A DNA stretch of 58,727 nucleotides. It comes from Promicromonospora soli (GTDB lineage: Bacteria > Actinomycetota > Actinomycetes > Actinomycetales > Cellulomonadaceae). The stretch covers positions 1-58,727 of the forward strand of contig NZ_BNAS01000002.1 in assembly GCF_014653785.1 (NCBI RefSeq). The letters are read 5' to 3'. The translations under genes were made by a program, and so were the position numbers. This document shows, one piece after another, positions 8,896-19,527 of this stretch (within the stretch, counting starts at the first letter, position 1; each line of letters begins with the position of its first letter). Below the pieces are notes generated by a model. That model was not told the DNA's origin. It ran no database searches and worked only from the letters and a program-made list of their open reading frames with translations.

Positions 8896-10186
8896 CGTGG
8901 ACCTCCTTTCCGAACCGCTTGGACGGGGGCAGCTTCTCGCCGGGCAGCGGCGGCACCGGGAACCCGCCGGCGAAGGCGTCGACGGGCTCCTTCTCCTCGC
9001 CGGCGCCCGGCGGCGCCTCCTTCTTCTCCGGCCAGAACCACATGACCGCGATGAAGACGATGGCGGCCCCGACGATCACCGGGATGAACTGCTGGAAGGA
9101 CACTTGCTGCACGCGCTGCAGCCACTGCACGACGGCGAGCACGACCACCCAGCCCAGCGCCACCGGGATGAGCACCTTCCAGCCGAACACCATGAACTGG
9201 TCGTAGCGCAGGCGCAGCAGCGTGCCGCGCACCCACACGAAGACGAACATGACCGCCCACAGCTTCACGAGGAACCAGAGGATGGGCAGCCAGCCCTCGT
9301 TGAGGGCGCCGCCCAGGAACCCGTCGGGCACCGGAGCCCGCCAGCCGCCGAGGAAGAGCGTGACGGCCACCGCCGAGACGTTGAGCATGTTGATGTACTC
9401 CGCCAGGAAGAACCAGGCGAACTTCATCGACGAGTACTCGGTCATGTAGCCGGAGACGAGCTCACCCTCGGCCTCGGGGAGGTCGAACGGGAGCCGGTTG
9501 GTCTCGCCGATCATCGAGATCACGTAGATCACGAACGCTGGCGCGAGCGGGATGAACCACCAGATCTGGGTCTGGCTGTCCACGATCTGCGACGTCGACA
9601 TCGACCCCGACATGATGAACACGCTCACCAGCGACAGGCCCATCGCGAGCTCGTAGCTGATCACCTGCGCCGTCGAGCGCACCGAGCCGAGCAGCGGGTA
9701 GGTGGAGCCGGAGGCCCAGCCGCCCAGCACGATCCCGTACACCCCGAGCGATGCTGCGGCCAGCACGTACAGCACCGCCACCGGGAAGTCGGTGAGCTGC
9801 GCCGGGGTGGTCCAGTCCGTCCAGGGGAACGACACGCTCGGCCCGAACGGGATGACGGCGAACACGAGCAGCGAGCAGAACACCGAGATCATCGGCGCCA
9901 GCAGGTACACGAACCGGTCGGCCCGCGTGACCGTGAGGTCCTCCTTGAGGAGGAGCTTCATGGCGTCCGCGAGCGACTGCAGCAGGCCGAACGGCCCGTG
10001 CCAGTTGGGCCCGGGGCGTACCTGCATGCGCGCAACGACCTTGCGCTCGAACCAGATGGCGAACAGCACGCTGGTCAGCAGGAAGACGACGATGAGCACG
10101 GCCTTCACGATCGAGGCCCAGATGGTCTCCTGCGAGAAGTCCGCGGTGACGCCGGGGGCGGCCTCGGCCAGGATCAGCGGGTTCAT
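8888..10186 (-). CDS. nuoH: NADH-quinone oxidoreductase subunit H
   Basis: Membrane subunit that forms the quinone chamber of complex I, 432 residues with about eight helices. Diagnostic segments are [20 protein letters not shown], the glutamate-rich loop [20 protein letters not shown], and [14 protein letters not shown]. The last 60 residues are a charged cytoplasmic tail ([14 protein letters not shown]). ATG overlaps the nuoG stop (ATGA). Confidence 0.97.
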   Translation of the reverse strand: MNPLILAEAAPGVTADFSQETIWASIVKAVLIVVFLLTSVLFAIWFERKVVARMQVRPGPNWHGPFGLLQSLADAMKLLLKEDLTVTRADRFVYLLAPMISVFCSLLVFAVIPFGPSVSFPWTDWTTPAQLTDFPVAVLYVLAAASLGVYGIVLGGWASGSTYPLLGSVRSTAQVISYELAMGLSLVSVFIMSGSMSTSQIVDSQTQIWWFIPLAPAFVIYVISMIGETNRLPFDLPEAEGELVSGYMTEYSSMKFAWFFLAEYINMLNVSAVAVTLFLGGWRAPVPDGFLGGALNEGWLPILWFLVKLWAVMFVFVWVRGTLLRLRYDQFMVFGWKVLIPVALGWVVVLAVVQWLQRVQQVSFQQFIPVIVGAAIVFIAVMWFWPEKKEAPPGAGEEKEPVDAFAGGFPVPPLPGEKLPPSKRFGKEVHGE

Positions 10187-12771
10187 CGGGCGTCCCCTTC
10201 GTGGCGGGCGGCAGCGGTGACAGTGACGAGGTCTCCCGCGGCCGCGCCGAGCGTGTCGTGCACACGGCAGCCGACGGAGGCGAGCGGCAGCCACACGACG
10301 CCGTCGACCATCCGGTCGGTGACCGCGGCCGGCACCTCGATGGAGCCGCGCGGCGTGCTGACGGTGACCACGTCGCCGTCGGACACCCCGAAGCCGCCCG
10401 CAGTGGCGGCGGACATGCGGGCCACGGGCCGCTTGGCCGTGCCGGCGAGGAACTGCTCGCCGTCCTGGCCGCGGGCCGCGTCGAGCTGCAGGCGCCAGGT
10501 GGCGAGCACCGCCTGCCCCCGCCCGACGGTGGGCGGCGCGGCGGGCGCGCCCTGCTCGGCCGCCACCCGCTCCCCGTCCCACGCGCTGCGCTGGGTCATC
10601 GCGATGGAGAGGTGGGCCTCGGCCGGCGACGCCGCCTGCAGGTCCACCCCGAGCTGCTGGGCCAGCACGTGCAGGACGCGGTGGTCCGGCAGCGCGCTCG
10701 AGTCGAGCGCCGCGCCGAAGGACCGCACGCGGCCCTCCCAGTTCCAGTACGAGCCGGCGCGCTCGACGGGCGGCGCGACGGGCAGCACGACATCGGCCCG
10801 CTCGGTCACCTCCGAGAAGCGCACCTCGAGGCTCACCACGAACCCTGCGGCGTCGAGCGCCGCGCGTGCGGCGGCCGGGTCGGGCAGGTCGGCAAGCTCG
10901 ACGCCGCCGACCATCGCCCCGCCCAGCGCACCCGACGCCAGCGCGTCGAGGATCCCGGCGGTGTCGCGGCCCGGGATCCCCGGGATGTCGGCGCCCCAGG
11001 CCTGTGCGATCTGGGCGCGTGCCGCGGCGTCCGCGACCGGGCGTCCGCCCGGCAGCAGGCCCGGCAGCAGACCGGCCTCTACGCCGCCGCGCTCGCCCGC
11101 ACGACGCGGGATCCACGCGAGCCGCGCGCCCGTCGCCTCGGCGAGCCCGAGTGCCGCGGTGTACCCGCCGGGCGAGCCCGCGAGGCGCTCGCCCACGAGG
11201 ATCACGGCGCCGGGCTGGGCCAGGGCGCTCGTGTCGATGTCCGATGTGGGCGCGTCCGCCGGGAGCAGACGGCCGGCCAGGCTCGTGGTCAGGCTGGTCA
11301 GCCACTCGGCCTCGGTGCCGGGGGCGGCCGGGAGCAGCGTGCCGTCCATCCGGCTCAGACCGCGGGTGGCGTAGGGGGCGATCGAGAAGACCTTCGTCCC
11401 GGCCTTCCCCTTGGCTCCCTTGCGCAGCCGCAGGAACGTGATGCCCGCCTCCTCCTCGGCCTCCAGGCCGACGAGCAGCACCGCGGGCGCCTTCTCGAGG
11501 TCACCGAACGTGACGCCCACGCCCGAACCGGCCACGACGTGGCCCAGGAACGCGGCCTCCTCGGCGGAGTGCACGCGGGCCCGCTGGTCGACGTCGTTGG
11601 TGGCCAGTGCCGTGCGGGCGAAGCGCGACCACGCGAAGGCGTCCTCGACGGTGAGCCGGCCGCCCGGCAGCACGCCGACGCCGCCGCTCCGCTTCGCCCG
11701 GGCCAGGCCGGCCGCAGCGATCTCGAGCGCCTCGACCCAGGACGCCGGCCGGAGCTCCCCGTTCTCGCGCACGAGCGGTGTCGTGATGCGGTCCGGCGCG
11801 GACTGCCACGGGAACGCGAAGCGGTCCTTGTCGGTGATCCACTCCTCGTTGACCACCGGGTCCTCGCCCGACAGCCGGCGCAGCACCTGGCCCCGGCGGT
11901 GGTCGATGCGGATCGCGGAGCCGCAGGAGTCGTGCTCGGCGATGCTCTCGCTGCTGACCAGGTCGAACGGGCGCGACCGGAAGCGGTAGCCCGCGCCGGT
12001 GAGCGCGCCCACCGGGCAGATCTGCACGGTGTTGCCGGAGTAGTAGGAGGAGAACGGCCGCCCGGAGGTGTCCGTGGTGGCCTCCCCGATCGGGCGGTCC
12101 ACGGGTCCGTTCGAGGTGGAACCTCCGGCGAACCCGAGCACGTCCTCGTCGTAGCGGCCGATCTGCTGGTGCGCGCCGCGGTCCTGCAGAGCGATGAACG
12201 CGTCGCCCGCGATCTCCTCGCTGAACCGGGTGCAGCGCTGGCACAGCACGCAGCGCTCGCGGTCCAGCAGGATCTGCGTGGACAGCGCGATCGGCTTGGG
12301 GAACGTGCGCTTGACGTCGACGAACCGCGTGTCGGGCCGGCCGTTCGACATCGCCTGGTTCTGCAGGGGGCACTCGCCGCCCTTGTCGCACACCGGGCAG
12401 TCCAGCGGGTGGTTCATGAGCAGCAGCTCCATGACACCCTGCTGCGCCTTGTCGGCGACGGCGGAGGTGTGCTGCGTCTTGACGACCATGCCGGGCGCGA
12501 CCGTCATGGTGCAGGACGCCTGGGGCTTCGGCATCGGCCGCACGTTGCCCTCGCGGTCCGGCATCGCGACCTCGACGAGGCACTGCCGGCAGGCGCCCGC
12601 GGGCGCCAGGAGCGGGTGGTCGCAGAACCGCGGGATCTGGATCCCGGCCTGCTCGGCGGCCCGGATGATCAGCGTGCCCTTGGGGACGCTCACCTCCGTG
12701 CCGTCGATGGTGAAGGTGACCAGCTCGACCGGAGCGGCCTCGGTCGAGGGTGTGTTCGTGGTGACGGTCAT
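10183..12771 (-). CDS. nuoG: NADH-quinone oxidoreductase subunit G
   Basis: Large iron-sulfur subunit of the NADH-oxidising arm, 862 residues. Ligands in order: 2Fe-2S N1b C50, C61, C64, C87; the His-Cys cluster N5 H121, C125, C128, C134; 4Fe-4S N4 C174, C177, C180, C252. A molybdopterin-oxidoreductase-like domain follows. In the region where some NuoG proteins bind an extra cluster (N7) only one cysteine ([10 protein letters not shown]) is seen, so that cluster is probably absent. The ATG overlapping the nuoF stop is chosen; a longer open frame upstream is nuoF read out of frame. Confidence 0.97.
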   Translation of the reverse strand: MTVTTNTPSTEAAPVELVTFTIDGTEVSVPKGTLIIRAAEQAGIQIPRFCDHPLLAPAGACRQCLVEVAMPDREGNVRPMPKPQASCTMTVAPGMVVKTQHTSAVADKAQQGVMELLLMNHPLDCPVCDKGGECPLQNQAMSNGRPDTRFVDVKRTFPKPIALSTQILLDRERCVLCQRCTRFSEEIAGDAFIALQDRGAHQQIGRYDEDVLGFAGGSTSNGPVDRPIGEATTDTSGRPFSSYYSGNTVQICPVGALTGAGYRFRSRPFDLVSSESIAEHDSCGSAIRIDHRRGQVLRRLSGEDPVVNEEWITDKDRFAFPWQSAPDRITTPLVRENGELRPASWVEALEIAAAGLARAKRSGGVGVLPGGRLTVEDAFAWSRFARTALATNDVDQRARVHSAEEAAFLGHVVAGSGVGVTFGDLEKAPAVLLVGLEAEEEAGITFLRLRKGAKGKAGTKVFSIAPYATRGLSRMDGTLLPAAPGTEAEWLTSLTTSLAGRLLPADAPTSDIDTSALAQPGAVILVGERLAGSPGGYTAALGLAEATGARLAWIPRRAGERGGVEAGLLPGLLPGGRPVADAAARAQIAQAWGADIPGIPGRDTAGILDALASGALGGAMVGGVELADLPDPAAARAALDAAGFVVSLEVRFSEVTERADVVLPVAPPVERAGSYWNWEGRVRSFGAALDSSALPDHRVLHVLAQQLGVDLQAASPAEAHLSIAMTQRSAWDGERVAAEQGAPAAPPTVGRGQAVLATWRLQLDAARGQDGEQFLAGTAKRPVARMSAATAGGFGVSDGDVVTVSTPRGSIEVPAAVTDRMVDGVVWLPLASVGCRVHDTLGAAAGDLVTVTAAARHEGDAR

Positions 12772-14126
12772 CGGTGACCTCCCGTGCCGGCGCCCACTGC
12801 TCCGACCAGTGCAGCGCCCGGTGACGTTGTTTTCGGTGTGTACGGGAAGAGCGCCGACGCGCTCGGGTCGAACGGGCAGCCGTGGCCGTCGATGTGCGCC
12901 TGGTACTCGGCGCGGAACAGCTGGACGCTGGAGGTGATCGGCGAGGTGGCGCCGTCGCCCAGCGCGCAGAACGCGCGGCCCAGGATGTTGTCGCACAGGT
13001 CGAGCAGCAGGTCGAGGTCGCTGTCCTGCCCCTCGCCGGCCTCGATGCGGTGCAGCACCTGCTTGAGCCAGTAGGTGCCCTCGCGGCACGGCGTGCACTT
13101 TCCGCACGACTCGTGCGCGTAGAAGTCGGTCCACCGCGACACCGCCCGGACCACGCACACCGACTCGTCGAAGATCTGCAGCGCGCGCGTGCCGAGCATC
13201 GACCCGGCGGCGCCGACGGACTCGTAGTCGAGCGGGACGTCCAGGTGATCCTGCGTGAAGATCGGCGTGGACGACCCGCCAGGAGTCCAGAACTTCAGCT
13301 CGTGCCCCGCGCGGACGCCGCCCGCCAGGTCGAGCAGCTCGCGCAGCGTGATGCCGAGCGGCGCCTCGTACTGGCCGGGCCTCGTGACGTGCCCCGACAG
13401 GGAGAACAGGCCGTGGCCCTGCGACTTCTCCGTGCCCATCGAGGAGAACCAGTCTGCGCCCTTGGCGACGATCGCGGGGACGGACGCGATGGACTCGACG
13501 TTGTTCACCACGGTGGGCCGCGCGTACAGGCCGGCGACGGCGGGGAACGGCGGCTTGAGCCGCGGCTGGCCGCGCAGGCCCTCGAGCGAGTCGAGCAGCG
13601 CCGTCTCCTCGCCGCAGATGTAGGCGCCTGCCCCGGCGTGCACCGTGACGTCGAGGTCGAAGCCCGAACCCTGGATGTTCTTGCCCAGGTAGCCCGCCTC
13701 GTACGCCTCCTCGACCGCGTTCAGCAGCCGCCGGTAGACGTGCAGCACCTCGCCGCGCACGTAGATGAACGCGTGGTCGCAGCCGATCGCGTAGCTCGTG
13801 ATCGCCACACCCTCGATGAGGTGCTGGGGGCTGGCGAGCATGAGCGGGATGTCCTTGCAGGTGCCCGGCTCGGACTCGTCCGCGTTGACGACCAGGTAGC
13901 GCGGGCCGCCGTCGGGCGGAGGCAGGAAGCCCCACTTCATGCCCGTGGGGAAGCCCGCGCCGCCACGGCCGCGCAGGCCGGAGTCCTTGACGGCCTGCAC
14001 CAGGTCGGCCGGCTCCATCGTCAGGGCCTTCTTGAGGCCGGCGTACCCGCCCGCACCCTCATAGGTGGCGAGCCGCCAGGAGTGGTCCTTGTCCCACGTG
14101 TCGGTCAGTACCGGTGTGAGGTTCAC
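12768..14126 (-). CDS. nuoF: NADH-quinone oxidoreductase subunit F
   Basis: FMN-containing subunit that oxidises NADH, 452 residues. FMN/NADH-binding loops are [14 protein letters not shown] (about 52-65) and [14 protein letters not shown]. The N3 cluster ligands are C341, C344, C347 in ESCGKCTPC and C387 in [10 protein letters not shown]. The GTG start overlaps the nuoE stop (GTGA); this fits the family's N-terminus, whereas the longer open frame is nuoE read in another frame. The last 25 residues are a low-complexity tail. Confidence 0.97.
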   Translation of the reverse strand: MNLTPVLTDTWDKDHSWRLATYEGAGGYAGLKKALTMEPADLVQAVKDSGLRGRGGAGFPTGMKWGFLPPPDGGPRYLVVNADESEPGTCKDIPLMLASPQHLIEGVAITSYAIGCDHAFIYVRGEVLHVYRRLLNAVEEAYEAGYLGKNIQGSGFDLDVTVHAGAGAYICGEETALLDSLEGLRGQPRLKPPFPAVAGLYARPTVVNNVESIASVPAIVAKGADWFSSMGTEKSQGHGLFSLSGHVTRPGQYEAPLGITLRELLDLAGGVRAGHELKFWTPGGSSTPIFTQDHLDVPLDYESVGAAGSMLGTRALQIFDESVCVVRAVSRWTDFYAHESCGKCTPCREGTYWLKQVLHRIEAGEGQDSDLDLLLDLCDNILGRAFCALGDGATSPITSSVQLFRAEYQAHIDGHGCPFDPSASALFPYTPKTTSPGAALVGAVGAGTGGHR

Positions 14127-14974
14127 TTCGCGTCCTCTCCGGGCTTCTTGTCCTTGCCGACCTCGGTGTCCGCCGGCGTCGTCGGCTGACGCTGGGCGCT
14201 CGAGCCCGGCGCACCCGTCACGGGCGGGACCTCGGCCTGGCTCTCGCCCGTCGCGGGCGCCTCGGCGTCGGGCGCCGTCCAGCCGCGCTCCCGAGCGATC
14301 TTGAGCCCAGCGAGCGTCGGCTCGCCCGCGCCCACGCCCTCGTCGGCGCGGCCGTCGGGGAACCCGGCCAGGATCCGGCTCATCTGCTTGAACGAGCACA
14401 CCGACGCGGCGCCCCGCGTCGGGGCGACGTCCTCGCCGAGGCGCAGCTTGTCCGCGAGCGCCGTCGCCGTCTCGGGCGTCTGGTTGTCGAAGAACTCCCA
14501 GTTGACCATCACGACGGGCGCGTAGTCGCAGGCGGCGTTGCACTCGATCCGCTCGAGCGTGATCGCGCCGTCGTCGGTGGTCTCGTCGTGACCGACGCCG
14601 AGGTGGTCGCTCAGCTCGTCGAAGATCGCGTCGCCGCCCATGACCGCGCACAGGGTGTTGGTGCAGACGCCCACGGTGTAGGTGCCGTTGGGGTGCCGCT
14701 TGTACTGGGTGTAGAAGGTGGCGACCGCGGAGACCTCGGCGGCGGTGATGCCGAGCATCTCGGCGCAGAACAGGATGCCGTCCCGGCTGACGTAGCCGTC
14801 GACGGACTGCACCAGGTGCAGCATCGGCAGCAGGCCGGACCGGGGGTCCGGGTAGCGCTCCATGATCGCCGTGGCGTCGGCGGTCAGTGCGGCCAGCGTG
14901 TCCGCGTCGTAGCGGGTCCTGGTCTCGACGGGGCCGCCCTCGACGGGCTTGGTCGCCGGTTCGGTCGCTCTCAT
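14123..14974 (-). CDS. nuoE: NADH-quinone oxidoreductase subunit E
   Basis: Thioredoxin-fold 2Fe-2S subunit (N1a) of the NADH dehydrogenase module, 283 residues. Ligands are C104 and C109 (CTNTLC) and C145 and C149 (CNAAC). The core ends near residue 215; the last 70 or so residues are Pro/Ala/Glu-rich with a [10 protein letters not shown] end, much longer than the roughly 165-residue enterobacterial form. The ATG overlaps the nuoD stop (ATGA). Confidence 0.96.
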   Translation of the reverse strand: MRATEPATKPVEGGPVETRTRYDADTLAALTADATAIMERYPDPRSGLLPMLHLVQSVDGYVSRDGILFCAEMLGITAAEVSAVATFYTQYKRHPNGTYTVGVCTNTLCAVMGGDAIFDELSDHLGVGHDETTDDGAITLERIECNAACDYAPVVMVNWEFFDNQTPETATALADKLRLGEDVAPTRGAASVCSFKQMSRILAGFPDGRADEGVGAGEPTLAGLKIARERGWTAPDAEAPATGESQAEVPPVTGAPGSSAQRQPTTPADTEVGKDKKPGEDAK

Positions 14975-16326
14975 CGGTCCACACCTCCCAGCACAGGGTC
15001 CAGGGAGGCGACGGCGACGACGACGTCGGCCACCTGGCCGCCCTCGCACATCACGGACACGCCCTGGAGGTTGTTGAACGAGGGGTCGCGGAAGTGCGCG
15101 CGGTAGGGGCGGGTGCCGCCGTCGGAGACGACGTGCACGCCCAGCTCGCCGCGCGGGTGCTCCACGGTCTGCCATGCCTGGCCGACGGGGACGCGGAAGC
15201 CCTCGGTGACCAGCTTGAAGTGGTGGATCAGGGCCTCCATGGAGGTGCCCATGATCTTCTTGATGTGCTCCAGGGAGTTGCCCTGCCCGTCCCCGCCCAC
15301 GGCGAGCTGGGCGGGCCAGGCGATCTTCTTGTCCGCCACCATGACGGGCTCGCCCTCGGTCAGGTCGAGCCGCTCCATGGCCTGCTCGACGATCCTCAGG
15401 GACTGGTAGCACTCCTCGATGCGGAGCACCGCCCGGTCGTAGCAGTCGGCGCCCTTCGAGGTGGGCACGTCGAAGTCGTACGTCTCGTAGCCGCAGTACG
15501 GGTTGTCCTTGCGGACGTCGTACGGCAGGCCCGTGGAGCGCAGCACCGGCCCGGTGATCGCGAGCGCCATGCACCCGGAGAGGTTCAGGACGCCGACGTC
15601 GGTCAGGCGCGCCTTGAAGATCGGGTTGGCCAGCATGAGGTCGCTCAGCTGCTTGAGGTAGTGGCGCACGTTCTTGAGCGCCGCGCGGGCCTGCGTGGTG
15701 AAGCCCTCGGGGGTGTCGACCGCCACGCCGCCGGGGCGGATGTACGCGTGGTTCATGCGCAGGCCGGTCACGGCCTCGAAGAGGCGCAGGATCTCCTCGC
15801 GGGCGGTGAACCCGACGGTCATGACGGTGGTGGCGCCCATCTCGTTGCCGCCGGTGCCGAGGCAGACCAGGTGGGAGGCGATCCGGTTGAGCTCCATCAT
15901 CAGGACCCGGATCACCGAGGCGCGCGCGGGCACGTCGTCGGTGATGCCGAGGAGCTTCTCGACCGCGAGACAGTACGCAGCCTCCTGGAACAGAGGCGCC
16001 ACATAGTCCATGCGGGTGCAGAACGTGGTGCCCTGCGTCCACGTCCGGAACTCCATGTTCTTCTCGATGCCCGTGTGCAGGTAGCCGATGCCGGCGCGGG
16101 CCTCGGTGACGGTCTCGCCGTCGATCTCCAGCATCAGGCGCAGCACACCGTGCGTCGACGGGTGCTGGGGGCCCATGTTGACGACGATCCGCTCCTCGCC
16201 GATCGCCTCGCGCGCGATGTCGTCCCAGTCGCCGTCGCCATAGGCCTCGAAGGCGCGAACGGTGGACGCCATGTCCTCGTTCCCGGCGGGCCTGGTCGCG
16301 TGCGGAGCAGCAGTGGGAGCGTTCAT
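14971..16326 (-). CDS. nuoD: NADH-quinone oxidoreductase subunit D
   Basis: 49-kDa-type subunit that lines the quinone site with NuoB, 451 residues. The segments [20 protein letters not shown] (quinone-site His), [36 protein letters not shown] and the C-terminal DPVLGGVDR (acidic residue equivalent to the hydrogenase ligand region) identify it. ATG overlaps the nuoC stop (ATGA); the alternative longer frame reads through nuoC. NuoC and NuoD are separate proteins here, not the fused form of E. coli. Confidence 0.97.
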   Translation of the reverse strand: MNAPTAAPHATRPAGNEDMASTVRAFEAYGDGDWDDIAREAIGEERIVVNMGPQHPSTHGVLRLMLEIDGETVTEARAGIGYLHTGIEKNMEFRTWTQGTTFCTRMDYVAPLFQEAAYCLAVEKLLGITDDVPARASVIRVLMMELNRIASHLVCLGTGGNEMGATTVMTVGFTAREEILRLFEAVTGLRMNHAYIRPGGVAVDTPEGFTTQARAALKNVRHYLKQLSDLMLANPIFKARLTDVGVLNLSGCMALAITGPVLRSTGLPYDVRKDNPYCGYETYDFDVPTSKGADCYDRAVLRIEECYQSLRIVEQAMERLDLTEGEPVMVADKKIAWPAQLAVGGDGQGNSLEHIKKIMGTSMEALIHHFKLVTEGFRVPVGQAWQTVEHPRGELGVHVVSDGGTRPYRAHFRDPSFNNLQGVSVMCEGGQVADVVVAVASLDPVLGGVDR

Positions 16327-17087
16327 GAATAGCTCCTCCTCGTGTCCGGCGGGGGCACCGTGGCCCCCTTGTACTCGACGGGGATGCCGCCGAGCGGGTA
16401 GTCCTTGCGTTGCGGGTGGCCCACCCAGTCGTCCGGCATCTCGATGCGGGTCAGGGCCGGGTGACCGTCGAAGACGATCCCGAAGAAGTCGTACGTCTCG
16501 CGCTCGTGCCAGTCGTTGGACGGGTACACGGACGTGGTCGACGGGATGTGCGGGTCCTCGTCGGGCGCCGCGACCTCCAGCCGCAGCCGGCGCGAGTGCG
16601 TGATCGAGGCCAGGTGGTAGACGGCGTGCAGCTCCCGGCCGCCGTCGTGCGGGTAGTGCACGCCGCTCACGCCGAGCGAGAGCTCGAACCGCAGGTCCTG
16701 GTCGTCGCGCAGCGCCTGGCACACGGCCACGAGGTGCTCGCGGGCGACGTTGATCGTCAGCTCCGCCTGCTGCGCGTCCGCGCTCTGTGCGCCGTGCAGG
16801 TCCACGACCACCTTCTCGATCGCCTGCTCCGGGGACACGCCGGCCTCGCCCAGCACCTCGCTCAGGACGTCGACGACCTGGTCGAACCAGCTCCCGTACG
16901 GGCGGGGCGACGCCGCGGGCATCGCGATCGGCGTGACGAGGCCGCCGTAGCCGGACGTGTCGCCCGACCCGGTCGCGCCGAACATGCCGCGCTTGACCTC
17001 GACGATCTCGAGCGTGGCAGCGCCCTCGGGCGGCTGGACCGCGTCGGCCACGACCTTCTGGTCGCCGCCGGGCGTGACGTCGCTCAT
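16323..17087 (-). CDS. nuoC: NADH-quinone oxidoreductase subunit C
   Basis: 30-kDa-type subunit of the peripheral arm, 254 residues. The family signature lies in [20 protein letters not shown] followed by [10 protein letters not shown]. The N-terminal 80 residues are variable and Gly/Pro-rich. The start giving [10 protein letters not shown] overlaps the nuoB stop as ATGA. Confidence 0.96.
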   Translation of the reverse strand: MSDVTPGGDQKVVADAVQPPEGAATLEIVEVKRGMFGATGSGDTSGYGGLVTPIAMPAASPRPYGSWFDQVVDVLSEVLGEAGVSPEQAIEKVVVDLHGAQSADAQQAELTINVAREHLVAVCQALRDDQDLRFELSLGVSGVHYPHDGGRELHAVYHLASITHSRRLRLEVAAPDEDPHIPSTTSVYPSNDWHERETYDFFGIVFDGHPALTRIEMPDDWVGHPQRKDYPLGGIPVEYKGATVPPPDTRRSYS

Positions 17088-17635
17088 CGCAGCAGACCCT
17101 TCATCTCGAACGTGGGCGTGGCCTCCATCGCGGCCGCCTCGGCGGCGCGCGCGGCCTCCAGCCGGTTCGCGCCGAGCGGCGCGGTCTGGATGTGGTCGTG
17201 CAGCCCGAGGATCGCGTTGATCAGCATCTCCGGGCGCGGCGGGCAGCCGGGCAGGTAGATGTCCACCGGGACCACGTGGTCCACGCCCTGCACGATCGCG
17301 TAGTTGTTGAACATCCCGCCCGACGACGCGCACACGCCCATGGAGAGCACCCACTTGGGCTCGCTCATCTGGTCGTACACCTGGCGCACCACCGGTGCCA
17401 TCTTCTGGCTCACGCGGCCTGCCACGATCATCAGGTCCGCCTGCCGCGGCGACGCGCGGAAGACCTCCATGCCGAACCGCGACAGGTCGAACCGCGACGC
17501 ACCCGCCGCCATCATCTCGATGGCGCAGCAGGCCAGACCGAACGTCACCGGCCACACCGAAGCCTTGCGCAGGTACCCGGCGAGATCTTCGATCGTCGTC
17601 AGCAGGAAACCTGACGGTGCTTCCTCGACACCCAT
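17084..17635 (-). CDS. nuoB: NADH-quinone oxidoreductase subunit B
   Basis: Subunit carrying cluster N2, the last iron-sulfur centre before quinone, 183 residues. Ligands are the tandem C36-C37 ([10 protein letters not shown]), C102 (GVCASSGG) and C131 (PGCPPRPE). The start is the ATG giving [10 protein letters not shown] because AAGGAGG precedes it; a longer frame to 17698 has no comparable ribosome site. The 75 bases between nuoA and nuoB show no terminator. Confidence 0.97.
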   Translation of the reverse strand: MGVEEAPSGFLLTTIEDLAGYLRKASVWPVTFGLACCAIEMMAAGASRFDLSRFGMEVFRASPRQADLMIVAGRVSQKMAPVVRQVYDQMSEPKWVLSMGVCASSGGMFNNYAIVQGVDHVVPVDIYLPGCPPRPEMLINAILGLHDHIQTAPLGANRLEAARAAEAAAMEATPTFEMKGLLR

Positions 17636-17710
17636 GTCCCCTCCTTGCTGCCGGGACCCGCCCGGCGTCGCTGCACCACGCCTTCCGGCGTCGCGCATGA
17701 AGTCGTTGTC

Positions 17711-18070
17711 TCAGACCCAGTCGAAACCGCCGCGGCGCCACTCGTAGACGAACGGCACGGTGATCAACGCCAGGAACGTCAGCATCGCCACCAGCCCGAA
17801 CGTCGCGAGCGTCGTGAAGTCCACGGCCCACGGGTAGAGAAAGACGACCTCGATGTCGAAGACGATGAATGTCATCGCCACCAGGTAGTACTTGATCGGG
17901 AGCCGCCCGCCACCCACCGCGTGCGGCGTCGGCTCGATGCCGCACTCGTACGAGTCGAGCTTGGCGCGGTTGTAGCGCTTGGGGCCGATGACGGCGCTCG
18001 CTGCCACACCACCGAGCGCCAGGACCGCCCCGATCGCCATGAGGATCAGGATGGGTACGTAGGGATTCAT
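17711..18070 (-). CDS. nuoA: NADH-quinone oxidoreductase subunit A
   Basis: Small membrane subunit next to the quinone chamber, 119 residues, three helices. [11 protein letters not shown] and [21 protein letters not shown] are the conserved segments. Its ATG overlaps the stop of a 16-codon frame that bridges it to the upstream flavoprotein gene, so it is probably translated from the same transcript as that gene and not from a separate promoter. Confidence 0.97.
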   Translation of the reverse strand: MNPYVPILILMAIGAVLALGGVAASAVIGPKRYNRAKLDSYECGIEPTPHAVGGGRLPIKYYLVAMTFIVFDIEVVFLYPWAVDFTTLATFGLVAMLTFLALITVPFVYEWRRGGFDWV

Positions 18071-18117
18071 GCTGTGCCCTTCGTGGACGACTTGCCCTTC
18101 GTGGACGTGATGTTCAT
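18067..18117 (-). CDS. Possible 16-codon bridging ORF upstream of nuoA
   Basis: An ATG that overlaps the stop of the flavoprotein gene (ATGA) opens a 16-codon frame whose TGA in turn overlaps the nuoA ATG (again ATGA). The peptide, [16 protein letters not shown], contains an internal repeat because the DNA contains two copies of TCCACGAAGGGCA; the GAAGGG cores can serve as ribosome sites. It may be a coupling leader that hands ribosomes from one gene to the next, or simply chance in a spacer. Nothing is known to me about a product. Confidence 0.35.
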   Translation of the reverse strand: MNITSTKGKSSTKGTA

Positions 18118-19424
18118 GAGCTCGGGACCACCCGGGTGAGCCCGGCGATGACGCGGTCGATCCAGTCGCCGCCGTGGGGCTCGTAGCAGTCGGACAGGAG
18201 CTTGAGCGTGAACTGCATGACCACCTTGCGCGGCAGTCCGTACCGGACGCACACCCGCATGATCTCGGGGTGCTCGATGAGCCGCACGAACCAGCGGCCC
18301 AGGGTGTAGTACCCGCCGAGGTCGTCGCGCATGCGCTCCGCGTAGGTGGCGAGCGTGGCCTCTCGGGCCGCGTCGCTGCTCTTGTGCCGGGCCTGGCTGA
18401 TCGCCTCGGCGGCGACCCGGCCGGCCTGCAGGCCGTAGGCGATGCCCTCGCCGTTGAACGGGCTCACCATGCCGGCGGAGTCGCCGGCCAGGAGCACGCC
18501 GTCCGCGTACAGAGGGCCGCGGTTGTAGCCCATGGGCAGTGCCGCGCCGCGGATCGGGCCGCGCTCCGGCTCGTGCACCAGGTCCCAGCCCTCGGGGGCG
18601 CTCTTGGTCAGCCAGGTCTCCATGAGGCGCCGGTAGTCGATGCCCGCCTTGGACTGGCGGGCGGGCGTGGAGTGCACGCTGCCGAGGCCGACGTTCACCG
18701 TGCCGTCGCCGAGCGGGAAGATCCAGCCGTAGCCCGGCAGCAGGTCGCTCTTGCCCGGCTCGCCGTCCCACAGCTCGAGGTGGGACTCCATGAAGGGGTC
18801 GTCGTGGCGCCGGGTGCGGTAGTAGGCGCGGACCGCGGTGCCCATGGGCCGGTCGTCACGTCGCTCCCGCCCGACGCCGAGCGCGAAGCGCGAGCTGACG
18901 CCGTCGGCCGCCACGACGACCGGGGCGCGCAGCTCTTTGACCGGACCCTCGGCGCGGCCGCGCGCGTCGAGCGGCTGTGCGGTGACGCCGACCACCCGTC
19001 CGTCGTCGTCGCGGAGCGGGCCGGTGACCTTGGTGCGCTGCAGCAGCTTGGCGCCGCTCGCCTGCGCGTGCTGGGCCAGGGTCTCGTCCAGCGTCATCCG
19101 GGAGCGGGCCATGCCGTAGCCGGGGTAGGTGGTGAGGCTGGGCCAGTCCAGCTCGTAGGAGTGACCGCCGCCGTGGACGCGCAGGCCGCGGTTGCGGATC
19201 CAGCCGTCCTCCTCGCCGGTCGGCACACCCATGCGGACCAGCTCGGCCACGGCGCGCGGCGTCAGGCCGTCGCCACAGATCTTGTCCCGGGGGAACTCGC
19301 CCTTCTCCAGGAGCAGTACGTCGAGTCCCGCGGCCGCGCACCAGTGCGCGGTGGACGAGCCGGCCGGACCGGCGCCCACCACGATGACATCTGCGTCGTC
19401 GCGCATCACTCTTCGCACGTTCAC
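18114..19424 (-). CDS. menJ: Geranylgeranyl reductase family flavoprotein (menaquinone prenyl reductase-like)
   Basis: FAD-dependent oxidoreductase of 436 residues. The Rossmann dinucleotide motif VVGAGPAGSSTA is at about 15-26; the GGR-family motifs KICGDGLTPRAV and LLAGDSAGMVSPFNGEGIAYGL (second FAD contact) follow. As first gene of the nuo operon and next to menG, its likely job is saturating a double bond of the menaquinone side chain, as mycobacterial MenJ does; archaeal-type lipid reduction is less likely. GTG at 19424 is used here; an ATG at 19406 (MRDDADVIVVG) preceded by GAAGAG is an equally plausible start. A Rex operator lies about 73-90 bases upstream. The symbol is by analogy. 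Confidence 0.85.
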   Translation of the reverse strand: MNVRRVMRDDADVIVVGAGPAGSSTAHWCAAAGLDVLLLEKGEFPRDKICGDGLTPRAVAELVRMGVPTGEEDGWIRNRGLRVHGGGHSYELDWPSLTTYPGYGMARSRMTLDETLAQHAQASGAKLLQRTKVTGPLRDDDGRVVGVTAQPLDARGRAEGPVKELRAPVVVAADGVSSRFALGVGRERRDDRPMGTAVRAYYRTRRHDDPFMESHLELWDGEPGKSDLLPGYGWIFPLGDGTVNVGLGSVHSTPARQSKAGIDYRRLMETWLTKSAPEGWDLVHEPERGPIRGAALPMGYNRGPLYADGVLLAGDSAGMVSPFNGEGIAYGLQAGRVAAEAISQARHKSSDAAREATLATYAERMRDDLGGYYTLGRWFVRLIEHPEIMRVCVRYGLPRKVVMQFTLKLLSDCYEPHGGDWIDRVIAGLTRVVPSS

Positions 19425-19496
19425 CCCCGTTGGGAACCCGCTGCTGGTCGTTGCTGACCTCGCTGTGCGGGGTTCGACGGGCTAACTGACAAGCCC

Positions 19497-19514
19497 TTGT
19501 GAACCCTGTCACAA
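19497..19514. promoter_or_regulatory. Rex operator of the nuo operon
   Basis: TTGTGAACCCTGTCACAA differs from the Rex consensus TTGTGAA-N4-TTCACAA at one position and is an inverted repeat. It starts within a base or two of the transcription start expected from the -10 hexamer at 19522-19527 on the minus strand, a position where bound Rex would block transcription. Rex repressors release DNA when NADH is high, so the operon should be induced when electron flow is limiting. Confidence 0.8.
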
Positions 19515-19521
19515 CACCGAC

Positions 19522-19527
19522 ACCCTA
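19522..19527 (-). promoter_or_regulatory. Probable -10 element of the nuo operon
   Basis: TAGGGT on the minus strand, directly upstream of the Rex operator. The predicted start near 19515 leaves a leader of about 90 bases before the first gene. No convincing -35 is visible. Confidence 0.45.

Noticed and set aside
10183-13935. A 1250-codon frame suggesting a NuoF-NuoG fusion
   Set aside because: The upstream part is nuoF read out of frame; real NuoG starts at 12771, overlapping the nuoF stop.
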